A DNA stretch of 64,000 bases, taken from NCBI RefSeq assembly GCF_014202695.1, contig NZ_JACHHH010000002.1, positions 248,001 through 312,000 of the forward strand, read 5' to 3'. Made by a program: the position numbers and the translations under genes. Under the pieces are notes generated by a model. That model was not told the DNA's origin, did not search any database, and saw only the letters and a program-made list of their open reading frames with translations. The stretch's first letter is position 1; every line of letters begins with the position of its first letter. The DNA comes from Oribacterium sinus. Lineage in GTDB: Bacteria > Bacillota > Clostridia > Lachnospirales > Lachnospiraceae. This document shows positions 9,462 to 18,432 of this stretch, piece by piece.

Positions 9462-10103
9462 ATGCAGGACGCGAATTTTACAGTAAAGAACAATAAAACA
9501 GAAGAGGGAAATTCCGTAAACGGGAATTTAGGAAAAGCGAATCGGAAAGTAATGAGAAGAAGCGCTCTTAAATTTGGGAAGAAAGGCTTAGCCCTTGCCC
9601 TTGCTCTGATGAGTTTGAGCGTGAGCACTGCTTTCACTGCTTCCGCAAGTCCAAAGGAAGAGGAGCTTTTGGTATTTTCCGAGGAGGGTGCTATCATTTC
9701 TCAGGAGGATCAGTCCACTACTTTATTTTCCGACGATGTTTTGGTGGGAGATACTGTCAGCAGAAGTCAGCAGATTGTAGATTATGCAACCCAGTATATC
9801 GGCAGACCTTATCGCTACGGCGGAGTAAGCCTTCTTCACGGATCGGACTGTTCCGGCTTCTTAATGGGAATCTTCGGACACTTCGGCATCGGCCTTCCCC
9901 ATTCCTCAGCAGAGATTGGAACCTTGGGAACCAATGTAGGTTCTTTGGCAAATGCGATTCCCGGTGATGTTTTGGCTTATGCAGGTCATGTAGGAATCTA
10001 TTTAGGAAACGGAAGAATGCTTTTCGCATTAAATTCCCGCTCCGGTGTAACCATTGAATCTGCAACCTATAAGCCTATTAAATCCATTAGAAGGTTCGTA
10101 TAA
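9462..10103 (+). CDS. Secreted NlpC/P60 cell-wall peptidase
   Basis: Probable gamma-D-glutamyl-diamino acid endopeptidase that cuts peptidoglycan stem peptides outside the cell. 213 aa: a long basic N-terminus, a signal peptide core (LALALALMSLSVSTAFTASA, ~43-62), a short acidic linker, then a compact NlpC/P60 domain (~105-213). Catalytic features are GSDCSGF (nucleophile Cys), GHVGIYLGNG (His) and the following residues LFALNS. The ATG at 9462 follows AAAAAGGAGAGTTT; an ATG-less extension to 9378 lacks a ribosome site. Neighbours are other wall-active genes, so a role in cell separation or wall turnover is inferred. Confidence 0.9.
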   Translation: MQDANFTVKNNKTEEGNSVNGNLGKANRKVMRRSALKFGKKGLALALALMSLSVSTAFTASASPKEEELLVFSEEGAIISQEDQSTTLFSDDVLVGDTVSRSQQIVDYATQYIGRPYRYGGVSLLHGSDCSGFLMGIFGHFGIGLPHSSAEIGTLGTNVGSLANAIPGDVLAYAGHVGIYLGNGRMLFALNSRSGVTIESATYKPIKSIRRFV

Positions 10104-10259
10104 AAATATTTTTCTTTAAAAAATAAGAAAATCGCTTATACTCTATATCATACCGCCGATATTACTATCACAAGGATAAAATTCCTAAGAAAATTATCCC
10201 CTCAAATAGTTATCAGGTTCTCCTAGTAGAATGTGTGTGATAAAAAAGTCCACGAAAGT

Positions 10260-10411
10260 GGCAAATGCGGCAAAAAGCCCCGGAATGCTGAGCTTATCAG
10301 CGTCCCGGGGCTTTTTGTATCCGGATATTTTCGGAAAGTCTTACTGAATTCTGAAAAACTCTTACAGTTCTCTGGACGGTATTGCATTTGCCCTTGAAAA
10401 GCTGATAAGCT
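10260..10411 (+). promoter_or_regulatory. Structured leader of the GH25 gene with interlaced complementary segments
   Basis: GGCAAATGC (10260-10268) is complementary to GCATTTGCC (10384-10392), and AGCTTATCAGC (10291-10301, the tip of the terminator hairpin) is complementary to GCTGATAAGCT (10401-10411). The order a-b-a'-b' would form a pseudoknot or two competing states. The surrounding gap 10104-10438 has no gene. I do not recognise a known riboswitch class. Whether it is an RNA switch or a decayed repeat is open. Confidence 0.45.
10272..10317 (+). terminator. Strong GC-rich terminator between the NlpC/P60 and GH25 genes
   Basis: AAAAAGCCCCGG / CCGGGGCTTTTT outer stem with an inner GCTGA/TCAGC stem, ending in T5. 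It may end the NlpC/P60 transcript or attenuate the GH25 gene. Confidence 0.9.
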
Positions 10412-10438
10412 AGCGAAGTTAAAGATGATGGAGGAAGT

Positions 10439-12013
10439 ATGGAATTTCAGAAGAAAGGGCGAAGAGTCGCCGTCCTGACTGTCTTGTCTTTGAGCCTTAT
10501 TTGCGGACAGAGTGTAAGCTATGCCGCAGGCCCCGGGGACAGTTTGGGAAAAAATGCAGGGAACAGCACAGGAAGCAGTACAACGAGCAGCACGCAGAGC
10601 AGTACGAGCCAGAGTAGCACCACTTCGGGGGCTTTGGACTACTCCGGTTGGTACGGTTATACCAATGCGGACGGCTCCGATTTAAAGTATCTGGAAAAGG
10701 GAACCGAGGTTTCCAAGTTTCAGAATGAAAACGGCCCCATTGACTGGGATGCGGCGAAGAAGGACGGATTGGACTTTGTCATGATTCGAATCGCCTACGG
10801 CACCAAGGAAGACGCCTATTTCGATGAGAATGTAAAGGGCGCCCAGAAGGCCGGTATTAAGGTGGGAGCCTACCTTTGCTCCACCGCGAAAAATATGGAC
10901 GACGCCTTGGCAGAGGCCAAGCTTACCGTAAAGAAGATTAAGCCCTATAAGTTTGAATATCCGGTGGCCTATGACCTGGAGGTCGGCTCCATGCTTTCCG
11001 ACGGCCTTACGAAGGAAGGGCTTACCGCCATGACCAACGCCTACTGTAAGAGGGTGAAGGATGCGGGATTTATTCCTATGGTCTATGCCAATAAAACCTG
11101 GCTGACCAAGCACATGAATTTATCGGATTTGCCCTATGATGTGTGGTTTGCGGCCTATCCCTTGGATCGGGTGTATCGTCCGGTAGAGGGAAGTACCACC
11201 ACCATTTGGCAGTCCAGTGAAAAGGGTGTGGTGCGAGGCATCAAAGGACTGGTTACCACGGAATTTTCCTGGAAGGCTTACGGCGGAGGCAATCCTTCCG
11301 AGAAAAATGCCGGAAAGTCCGGCAGTGCTTCCGGGAACAGCTCCAACAATGGCGGAAATTCTTCTAATAATTCCTCCGATAATGGAAAAAACAGCAATAA
11401 TTCCAATAACGGAAATTCCGGAAAGAATGGCGGCAATAAAAACGGCAACAATTCCGGCGGTGCTTCCGGAAATAACTCTTCCGGAAACAACTCTTCCAAT
11501 GGGGGAAACACAAGCCTGAATAAGGAAGAAAACAGTACCATCAGTACCGGCGGGCCCACAGCAGAGTCTCAGGCCGCTGTGGAAAACGGCTGGGTACAAA
11601 GCACTCCCGGAAAGTGGCAGTATAAGGAAAATGGAAAGGCTGTCACCGGCTGGAAAAAGGTATCGGATAAGTGGTACTTTATGAATTCCGACGGAAATAT
11701 GCAGACCGGCTGGGTGAAGGATCAAAACAGCTGGTATTTCTTAGATGACCAGGGGGTAATGCGAAGCGGCTGGATCAAAGATAACGGAAACTGGTACTTC
11801 CTGAAGGACAGCGGGGCAATGGCCAAGAACTGGCAGAAGGTCTCCGGAAAATGGTATTGGCTTTCCGAGGACGGCGCAATGCGAACAGGCTGGAGAAACC
11901 TCAATAATGTATGGTATTATATGGAGGATTCCGGCGCGATGGTAGCGGATACCACGAGAAACATTAACGGAGTGGACTATCGTTTTGACGCCTCCGGTGC
12001 CTGGCTTCCTTAA
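10439..12013 (+). CDS. Secreted GH25 lysozyme with Asn/Gly/Ser linker and C-terminal CW-binding repeats
   Basis: Muramidase-type enzyme expected to cleave the MurNAc-GlcNAc bond of peptidoglycan. 524 aa: signal peptide (1-30), Ser/Thr-rich stretch (31-63), GH25 domain (~85-280), a Gly/Asn/Ser linker (~283-365), then about six choline-binding-type repeats (~385-524; units like GWKKVSDKWYFMNSDGNMQT). The central acidic pair is present (D179, E181 in YDLEVGS). The first catalytic position, usually DVS near the domain start, reads EVS here (E90), a conservative but uncommon change. ATG at 10439 follows GGAGGAAGT. It lies among wall-active and CW-repeat genes; probably an autolysin bound to wall polymers. 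Confidence 0.88.
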   Translation: MEFQKKGRRVAVLTVLSLSLICGQSVSYAAGPGDSLGKNAGNSTGSSTTSSTQSSTSQSSTTSGALDYSGWYGYTNADGSDLKYLEKGTEVSKFQNENGPIDWDAAKKDGLDFVMIRIAYGTKEDAYFDENVKGAQKAGIKVGAYLCSTAKNMDDALAEAKLTVKKIKPYKFEYPVAYDLEVGSMLSDGLTKEGLTAMTNAYCKRVKDAGFIPMVYANKTWLTKHMNLSDLPYDVWFAAYPLDRVYRPVEGSTTTIWQSSEKGVVRGIKGLVTTEFSWKAYGGGNPSEKNAGKSGSASGNSSNNGGNSSNNSSDNGKNSNNSNNGNSGKNGGNKNGNNSGGASGNNSSGNNSSNGGNTSLNKEENSTISTGGPTAESQAAVENGWVQSTPGKWQYKENGKAVTGWKKVSDKWYFMNSDGNMQTGWVKDQNSWYFLDDQGVMRSGWIKDNGNWYFLKDSGAMAKNWQKVSGKWYWLSEDGAMRTGWRNLNNVWYYMEDSGAMVADTTRNINGVDYRFDASGAWLP

Positions 12014-12019
12014 GAAGAC

Positions 12020-12155
12020 AAAGCTTCCGGTGAGCAGTTTACAAAGGATAGAATAAAGCTTCCGGCGAGCGGTTCACGAAGGATAGAATAAAGCTTCCAA
12101 TGGGCGGTTCACGAAGGATAGAATAAAGCTTCCAATGGGCGGTTTTTCTAAAGAT
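12020..12155 (+). repeat. 35-nt tandem repeat array, about 3.8 copies
   Basis: Units begin with AAAGCTTCC at 12020, 12055, 12090 and 12125, exactly 35 bases apart; the common pattern is AAAGCTTCC, six to seven variable bases, GCGGTTCACGAAGGATAGAAT. The last unit diverges after GGCGGTTT. It lies between the stop of the GH25 gene and the next CW-repeat gene, with no ORF. Most of the 307-base gap is this array. Confidence 0.85.
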
Positions 12156-12320
12156 AATACAATGTCCTACTATCGCCGATGAAGATAAGGGAAAGTAAGG
12201 CTTCTCTTAAGGAAATAAGACGCTTGAAGAAAGGGTGTATCATCCGAAAAGGAATTAAGATGCTGGAAGAAAAAGCGTAAAATTCGAAAGAGAATGAAAA
12301 ATAAGAAAGAGGAGAATACT

Positions 12321-13685
12321 ATGCTAAAGAAAAAAGAAAGCATTTTCAAAACAGCAGGAAAGAAGGCTCTGGTTTTGGGGCTGGCAATGTGTGCTTTGTG
12401 GAGCATTCCTGCATTTGCAGAGGATAAGCCGGTAAGCCGTGTGCAAATCGACATCAGCCCCAGTGAGGATTTGGAGCTGGAGTCCGGTAAAACCTATGCC
12501 AAGCCTGAGGCTGTGGCTATGGACAGCGGCTACGAGGTTTCCGGATTTTCCATTGACGGAAAGAATCAGGGCTCTCCCAAGAAGCCCTATACCTATACCA
12601 TTTCCGTGAAGGCGGAGGGGGGAAATGTCTTTGATGACAATACCGTGGTAGAGGTTCGAGGTGCCTATGAGATGGCGGTAACCGAGAAATCCAAGAGCAG
12701 CATTAAGCTTAAGGCAAATGCCTATCCCTTCACTATTTTGAAGGAACCGACAAACTTTACCCAGGACGGAACTTTGATTCGTTGGGGAAAGGTGGATTAC
12801 GCTTCCGGCTATGATGTAGTGATTTACTACACCACCAAAAACGGAGACGACAAGGTAGCGAAGAAGTCCGTAAACGGTACCAGCATTAACGTGAAGTCCT
12901 ATTCCGAAAACGGAAAGGAATTTGATCATATTGCCGTAAGAGCAAAATACGACAAGAAGGACGATTTGGCTCAGTATATTGCGGATTCTCAGTATGTGGA
13001 GCCCTCCGGAGATGTGGACGGAGAGTATTCCGATGACGGCTACATTTTCAACCTGATTACCTTGAAAGCAAAGGGTATCAGCAAGGGTAGCTTCAAAGAG
13101 TACAGTGCCAAGAAAAAGAAGAAGACTGCGGCAGAGAAGGCTCAGGACAATAAGAAGAGGCCTTCCAATGATTACTATGGAAATAACGAGGACAGCAGTA
13201 ATGCTTCCGGCGGCCCCTCCGGTGCGGTTTTAGGCTGGAGACAGAACGGAGAAGACTGGTATTTTGAGGAGAACGGTCAGCTTTCCAAGGGCTGGAAGCA
13301 GATTAAAGACCAGTGGTATTTCTTCGATGAGGATGGAAAAATGCTTACCGGCTGGAGAAAGATTGGTGAGCAGTGGTACTATCTGGATCAAAATGCAGCA
13401 AGTGCCGGTGCGATGCTTAGCGGATGGGCATTTTTAAATAATCAGTGGTATTATTTGGAGCCAAAGGCCGAGGGACAGGGAAAGATGCTCAGCGGTTGGC
13501 AGGAAATCAACGGACAGTGGTACTATTTCCAACCGGAGAACGGTGCAATGCTTAGCGGATGGCAGAATATCGGAGATAAGTGGTACTTCTTGAATGTGAA
13601 TAAGGAAGGTGTTCCTGCAGGCGCTATGCTGAAGGATACCGTGCAGGATGGCTACACTATCAACGCAGAAGGTGTTCGGCAGTAA
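12321..13685 (+). CDS. Secreted protein with C-terminal CW-binding (choline-binding-type) repeats
   Basis: Function unknown; probably a wall-associated surface protein. 454 aa: signal peptide (cut near IPAFA, residue ~33), an N-terminal region of unknown fold (~34-250) that looks beta-rich, with a fibronectin-like stretch (GTLIRWGKVDYASGYDVVIYY), a lysine-rich linker (KKKKKTAAEKAQDNKKR, ~270), then about six CW repeats (GWRQNGEDWYFEENGQ and similar) to the C-terminus. No catalytic domain recognised. ATG at 12321 has AGAGGAG upstream at good distance; another ATG at 12294 has none. The same architecture recurs downstream at 40086. Confidence 0.82.
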   Translation: MLKKKESIFKTAGKKALVLGLAMCALWSIPAFAEDKPVSRVQIDISPSEDLELESGKTYAKPEAVAMDSGYEVSGFSIDGKNQGSPKKPYTYTISVKAEGGNVFDDNTVVEVRGAYEMAVTEKSKSSIKLKANAYPFTILKEPTNFTQDGTLIRWGKVDYASGYDVVIYYTTKNGDDKVAKKSVNGTSINVKSYSENGKEFDHIAVRAKYDKKDDLAQYIADSQYVEPSGDVDGEYSDDGYIFNLITLKAKGISKGSFKEYSAKKKKKTAAEKAQDNKKRPSNDYYGNNEDSSNASGGPSGAVLGWRQNGEDWYFEENGQLSKGWKQIKDQWYFFDEDGKMLTGWRKIGEQWYYLDQNAASAGAMLSGWAFLNNQWYYLEPKAEGQGKMLSGWQEINGQWYYFQPENGAMLSGWQNIGDKWYFLNVNKEGVPAGAMLKDTVQDGYTINAEGVRQ

Positions 13686-13891
13686 ACAAAGCGGTTTTAG
13701 AAGTATGCTGTTTGAGACAGATAGGGAAAATTCTTGCTTTCTATGAGGAAGGATTTGTAACCTTTGGGAGAGATAATCTGTCTTCGTAAAAGAGACTATT
13801 TTCGATATGTTTGCGGCCCTTATTGCAAAAGAGTATAGCTTGACTGTGGCAGCAAAGGAGAATTCAAGTTTTTCATGGCAAAGGAGTTAAA

Positions 13892-15100
13892 ATGAAGAAA
13901 AAAGCTTTAGCAGTGGCATTGTTATTAAGTGGAACTTTGGCTTTCCACGGACAGGCTTTTGCGGATGAGTACAGTAACGGTACCATTCAGGGAGAAGCGC
14001 TTCCCAACGTGGTTCATGGCGTAAATCAGCAGGCTTCCGGAAGCCCCAAGGCGCCTTGGCAGGATGCTTCCTTAACCCAGGCGGCTAACAACGGTTCTAC
14101 AGTTAGCAACAGTACAGCAAGTAACGGTACAGCAAGCAATAGCGCGGCTAATGCAGGAAGCTCCTCCGAGAGCAGTACCCAGGGCGCTACTACAAGCAAT
14201 GCTCCTTTAAATGTGCAAAACGGTAGCACTACCCCAACTTATACCGACAGTACCATCGGTTTGGGCGGCGCCAGCATTACCATGATTAAGGGAGAACAAA
14301 GCGGACAGCAGATTTCCATTGTAATTGAGAGCAATGACGGCAGCTTAATCGTAGTGGACGGTGGTTTAAAGACCAATGCTCCCTACCTTGCAAAATACAT
14401 TAAGGACAGAGGGGGAAAGGTAGCAGCTTGGCTCCTTACCCATCCTCATGAAGACCATGTAGGCGCTCTTGCAGTAATTCTTGAGCAGCAGAAGAAGGAA
14501 GGTCATCCGGATTATTACAACATTGACCCGGGACAGATTTACTACGGTTTTCTGCCATTGGCTTACTATGAGCAGTATGAGCCTGCTCACCGTATTCCCA
14601 TGATGAAGGAAATTATGGAAGACCTGGCCCAGTACGACAGTGCAAAGCGCCATGAAAGCTCCCCTGCAGGAACCAGCTTCACCTATGGCAATGTGGCAGT
14701 AGAGGTTTTGAACACCCCTTATTCCATTCCTATCGACACAGGAAACAACAGCTCCGTTTGCTATATGATTACCATTAACGGAAAGAAGCTTCTGATTACC
14801 GGAGACCTTCCCTATGAAGCGGCAGGGAAACTGATGGAAGAAAGAGGCGCCGATAAGCTTAAGGCGGATATCGTGCAGATGGCTCATCACGGACAGCACG
14901 GCGGATCCTTTGCCTTCTATAGTGCGGTACATCCCAGATACGCTTTATGGCCCAGCTCTCAGGAGCTTTGGAACAAACGTAAGGATGCCTTCACGGAAGA
15001 CCAGGAAAGCTATACCGTAGCTTTGACCAAATTCTGGATGAATAAGCTGGGTGTGGAGAAGAACTTCGTTATGGCGGATGGAAACTGGGTACTGAAGTAA
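13892..15100 (+). CDS. Secreted metallo-beta-lactamase-fold hydrolase (ComEC C-terminal-like)
   Basis: 402 aa: signal peptide (1-24, ending FHGQAFA), a low-complexity Ser/Asn/Thr/Ala region (~60-112), then a metallo-beta-lactamase fold domain. The metal site motif THPHEDHVGAL (HxHxDH) is intact, with later LITGDLP and MAHHGQHGG giving the remaining metal ligands. This form resembles extracellular MBL proteins related to the C-terminal domain of ComEC, which act on phosphodiesters, but the substrate is not known. ATG at 13892 follows AAAGGAG. The 206-base leader holds an inverted pair GACAGAT (13716-13722) / ATCTGTC (13776-13782). Neighbouring genes are envelope genes. Confidence 0.85.
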   Translation: MKKKALAVALLLSGTLAFHGQAFADEYSNGTIQGEALPNVVHGVNQQASGSPKAPWQDASLTQAANNGSTVSNSTASNGTASNSAANAGSSSESSTQGATTSNAPLNVQNGSTTPTYTDSTIGLGGASITMIKGEQSGQQISIVIESNDGSLIVVDGGLKTNAPYLAKYIKDRGGKVAAWLLTHPHEDHVGALAVILEQQKKEGHPDYYNIDPGQIYYGFLPLAYYEQYEPAHRIPMMKEIMEDLAQYDSAKRHESSPAGTSFTYGNVAVEVLNTPYSIPIDTGNNSSVCYMITINGKKLLITGDLPYEAAGKLMEERGADKLKADIVQMAHHGQHGGSFAFYSAVHPRYALWPSSQELWNKRKDAFTEDQESYTVALTKFWMNKLGVEKNFVMADGNWVLK

Positions 15101-15259
15101 GGTGGAAAAGCCCTGTGCCCATAAAGAAAAAATGCTGTATCCTACAGAAATAGTTTTGTATCGTTGAAGAGAAAAAGCCTCCTATCCTTAGAGAAGACTT
15201 GCTTTTTTACCCAAGAATCTTTATACTTAAGAGAAAGTTTTTGGGGAAAGGATAAAAAT

Positions 15260-15544
15260 ATGGAACAGTGGAATGTAGAAGCTTTCAGAGATAGAGCAAA
15301 GAAGTTCACAGAAGATGCAAGAGCATTAAGCAATGATTTTCAATATGCCATTGGCTTAAGAGAGAAGCAGAAAGAAGGAGAAGATATGAAGAAAAAGATT
15401 TGTACCGTACTGGCCATCATCGGTGGAATCATCGCTTTTTGCGGATTGGCTTACGGTGTATATCGTTTGCTTGCTCCGGATTATCTGGAGGATTATGAAG
15501 ACTACGATGATTTAGAGGATGAAGATTATCTGGAAGAGGAATAA
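15260..15544 (+). CDS. Small single-pass membrane protein with acidic tail
   Basis: 94 aa: a charged N-terminal helix (1-45), one hydrophobic segment (VLAIIGGIIAFCGLAYGVYRLL, about 49-70) and a strongly acidic, tyrosine-rich C-terminus (DYLEDYEDYDDLEDEDYLEEE). Not assigned to a known family, although short proteins ending in such acidic tails are common in Lachnospiraceae. ATG at 15260 follows AAAGGATAAAAAT; a second possible start at 15388 (after GAAGGAGAAGAT) would give a 52-aa protein containing just the membrane part. Terminated by a hairpin right after the stop. Confidence 0.65.
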   Translation: MEQWNVEAFRDRAKKFTEDARALSNDFQYAIGLREKQKEGEDMKKKICTVLAIIGGIIAFCGLAYGVYRLLAPDYLEDYEDYDDLEDEDYLEEE

Positions 15545-15572
15545 TCTTATTGCATAGTGCTTTGAGCGAAAG

Positions 15573-15598
15573 AAAAAGAGGCAGTAGCCTCTTTTTTT
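15573..15598 (+). terminator. Terminator before rlmCD
   Basis: AAAAAGAGGC, AGTA loop, GCCTC then T7. Confidence 0.9.
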
Positions 15599-15644
15599 AT
15601 GGGAGAGAGTAGAGGATAGTTTCTTTCAGAAAGGGTCAGGAGAA

Positions 15645-16955
15645 ATGGAAAAAAATACTTTGGATATGAAGTCACAGGAAAATGCAGCTTCAATAGAGCA
15701 AGAAGCAGGAAGAGTGGAGGAAGCTAGCATCCCACAGGAAAAACACTGGTGCCAAAATCAGGATCGTTGCGGTGGCTGCTTTTATCAGGAAATTCCCTAT
15801 GAAGAGGAAGTGGCGAAAAAGGAGCAGGAGATTCGAGACTTATTTAATCCGGTGATTCAGGGAGACTATCTTTTTGAGGGTATCATTTCCTCTCCAAAGA
15901 AGGAGGCCTATCGGAATAAGATGGAATTTTCCTTTGGGGATCAGGAAAAGGATGGTCCCCTTTGCTTGGGATTGCACCAAAAAAGAAGCTTTTTTAACAT
16001 TTTAAATACGGAAGACTGCCGCCTGCCCCATCCGGATATGGGAGAGATTTTACTGGCTACAAGACTGTATTTTCAGGAAAAAGGTCTGAGATACTACCAT
16101 AAAAAGCGCCATGAGGGCTATCTTCGCCATCTCTTAATCAGAAGGGCGGAGAAGACGGGAGAGATTTTACTCTCTCTGGTGCATAGTACCCAGCTTCCTG
16201 CCGAAGAGGAAGAAAAGATTTTAAGCGGCTGGAGAGATAGGCTTCTTTCCTTGGAAAAGGAAGGAAAGTTGGAAGGTAGCTATGCGGGCATTTTACATAC
16301 GAAAAATGACAGCTTGGCGGATGCAGTAATTAACGACGGAACAGAGACTCTCTTCGGAAAAGACTATTTTTACGAGGAGCTACTTGGTTTAAACTTTAAA
16401 ATTACGCCTTTTTCCTTCTTCCAAACCAATACTCTGGGTGCAGAAAAGCTCTATGCCAAGGTACAGGAGTATTCCAGCTTTTCCGAAAATGCAGAGGAGA
16501 AGCCTGTGATTTACGACCTTTATTCCGGAACCGGCACCATTACCCAGCTGATGAGTAAGGTGGCAAAGCAGGCCATCGGGGTGGAAATCGTGGAAGAGGC
16601 AGTGGAAGCCGCCAAGGAAAATGCCAAGGAAAATAAGGTGGAGAACTGTATCTTCTATGCCGGAGATGTGCTGAAGGTGCTGGAGGCAGGGCAGGGAGCG
16701 ACTGAGCTTCCCTATCCGGACTTTATTATTGTGGATCCTCCAAGAGACGGAATGCATAAGAAGGCCTTGGAAAAAATCATTTCCTACGGAGTGAAGCGAC
16801 TGGTCTATGTGGCTTGTAAGCCAAAGAGCCTGGCAAGAGACTTGGAAGCTTTACAAAATGCCGGATATAAGGTACAAAAGTTATGTGCTGTAGATATGTT
16901 TCCCAGAACCAATAATTGCGAGGTGGTGGCGTTGTTGGAGAAAGAGGAATCGTAG
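15645..16955 (+). CDS. rlmCD: 23S rRNA (uracil-5-)-methyltransferase, RlmD/RlmCD type
   Basis: SAM-dependent enzyme making 5-methyluridine in 23S rRNA. 436 aa; the iron-sulfur cysteines C36, C42 and C45 (C-x5-C-x2-C, in CGGCFYQ) plus NTEDC further on fit the RumA/RlmD cluster. The SAM domain has YDLYSGTGTITQLM, the catalytic block has VDPPRDGM, and YVACKPKSLARDL carries the nucleophile cysteine (the canonical form reads SCNP, here ACKP). The usual N-terminal TRAM domain is replaced by a short charged leader. In Gram-positives one such enzyme can serve both U747 and U1939; the exact site is not evident here. ATG at 15645 follows GTCAGGAGAA. Confidence 0.9.
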   Translation: MEKNTLDMKSQENAASIEQEAGRVEEASIPQEKHWCQNQDRCGGCFYQEIPYEEEVAKKEQEIRDLFNPVIQGDYLFEGIISSPKKEAYRNKMEFSFGDQEKDGPLCLGLHQKRSFFNILNTEDCRLPHPDMGEILLATRLYFQEKGLRYYHKKRHEGYLRHLLIRRAEKTGEILLSLVHSTQLPAEEEEKILSGWRDRLLSLEKEGKLEGSYAGILHTKNDSLADAVINDGTETLFGKDYFYEELLGLNFKITPFSFFQTNTLGAEKLYAKVQEYSSFSENAEEKPVIYDLYSGTGTITQLMSKVAKQAIGVEIVEEAVEAAKENAKENKVENCIFYAGDVLKVLEAGQGATELPYPDFIIVDPPRDGMHKKALEKIISYGVKRLVYVACKPKSLARDLEALQNAGYKVQKLCAVDMFPRTNNCEVVALLEKEES

Positions 16956-16985
16956 TTTGTATATATAGTAGTAAGGAGAGAAAAG

Positions 16986-18227
16986 GTGTTAAAAAGAATT
17001 TTAAATATTTCATTGGCTTATGTTGGAGTTGTTATCGGTGCCGGATTATCCTCCGGTCAGGACTTGATGCAATACTTTGTCAGTTTTGGTAAGTGGGGGA
17101 TTATAGGAACCATTGTTCTTGGTATCATAAGTGTAGTTTTTGGTAAAATTATCATTACGCTAGGCAGTTATTTCCGATCTAATGATCACTCTGAAGTTCT
17201 TTCACAAATAGCCGGACCGATTACGAATAAAATCCTTGATATAGCTTTAATCGTTTCTTGCTTTGTAGTCGGTTTAGTTATGATTGCCGGAGCCGGTTCA
17301 AACCTTAATCAGCAGTTCGGTCTCCCATTTTGGGCAGGAGGATTGTTGTGTGCTACACTAATAATCATTGTCAGCTTTCTTGATTTCGAAAAAATTACTG
17401 GTGTACTTGGGATATTTACACCCATAGTTTTTATCATGATTATAATTATTGCAGTCCACACTTTTACAAATCGGAGCTTTGATTTCGATGAATTAGAAGC
17501 AATTTCAGCCACAATCCCTAGTCCAATGCCAAATGTATGGATTTCTTTACTAAATTATTTTGCACTTGCGGTAATGACGGCAGTCCCCATGGCTTTTGTA
17601 CTAGGCGGATCCATTATGAGGATTGGTGTGGCAGAGAAAAGCGGTATTTTGGGCGGTCTTGGTGTTAGCATTATTATTACTGTTGTAACTTGTGTCTTAT
17701 ATGCAAATGTTAAACTAGCTTCTACAGTTGATATGCCCATGTTAGCAATCGCTGAACAGATTCACCCCATTTTTTCGCTAATATATGCTTTTGTCATCTA
17801 TGGGCTAATTTTTAATACAGCTTTCAGCTTATTCTATGCATTGGCAAAACGCTTCTCTTCCGACAATCCTAAGCGTTTCTATCCCATTTTGATTGGTACT
17901 GTAGTAATAGGATATGCGTTATCCTTTATGGGCTTTAAAGAATTAGTGTCTATTATGTATCCAATTTTGGGATATATTGGCTTTGTGATGCTTGCGATAT
18001 TAACTATTGCATGGATAAAAGAAAAATCAAATATAAAAGGCGAGAAATTTTTAAGACGTAAAATGATACGATTGATTACTAAGAAATATGATGATAATCA
18101 AGATTATACAATTAAAGATAAAGAAAAATTTCATCAGCTGGGCGAAGATTCAATTGTTGATACGCAGAGTATTAAGAGTGATATTAAGGATCTTGTTAAA
18201 GAGAAATTTAACGATGATACAAGATAA
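16986..18227 (+). CDS. YkvI-family integral membrane protein
   Basis: 413-aa membrane protein with about 10 hydrophobic segments, starting LNISLAYVGVVIGAGLSSGQ, a helix-breaking GAG near the N-terminus as in LeuT-fold amino acid/Na+ transporters and the uncharacterised YkvI group. The last ~75 residues are polar and highly charged (cytoplasmic tail). Substrate unknown. The start is GTG at 16986, preceded by AAGGAGAGAAAA. Codon use is more AT-rich than in rlmCD upstream, compatible with separate acquisition. It could be an amino acid or peptide transporter; confidence in function is low. Confidence 0.75.
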   Translation: MLKRILNISLAYVGVVIGAGLSSGQDLMQYFVSFGKWGIIGTIVLGIISVVFGKIIITLGSYFRSNDHSEVLSQIAGPITNKILDIALIVSCFVVGLVMIAGAGSNLNQQFGLPFWAGGLLCATLIIIVSFLDFEKITGVLGIFTPIVFIMIIIIAVHTFTNRSFDFDELEAISATIPSPMPNVWISLLNYFALAVMTAVPMAFVLGGSIMRIGVAEKSGILGGLGVSIIITVVTCVLYANVKLASTVDMPMLAIAEQIHPIFSLIYAFVIYGLIFNTAFSLFYALAKRFSSDNPKRFYPILIGTVVIGYALSFMGFKELVSIMYPILGYIGFVMLAILTIAWIKEKSNIKGEKFLRRKMIRLITKKYDDNQDYTIKDKEKFHQLGEDSIVDTQSIKSDIKDLVKEKFNDDTR

Positions 18228-18432
18228 ATGATGGATGGTTTTGTGCATTGAGGATAGTTTTTTCTTAGATCAATATAATATTCATACACTTTGTCCATAA
18301 ACTTTGTTATACTAGAATCATAAATTAGTTTTTTCATACCATAGTAATAGCCAAGGAGAAATAGAGCTTGACTTAAATCTACAGTATGAGAAAAAGAACA
18401 CTTGAGTGATTGAGACATCTAAAGGAGGATTT

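Noticed and set aside
11120-11725. 201-codon minus-strand frame in the GH25 gene
   Set aside because: Shadow of the lysozyme and its low-complexity linker.
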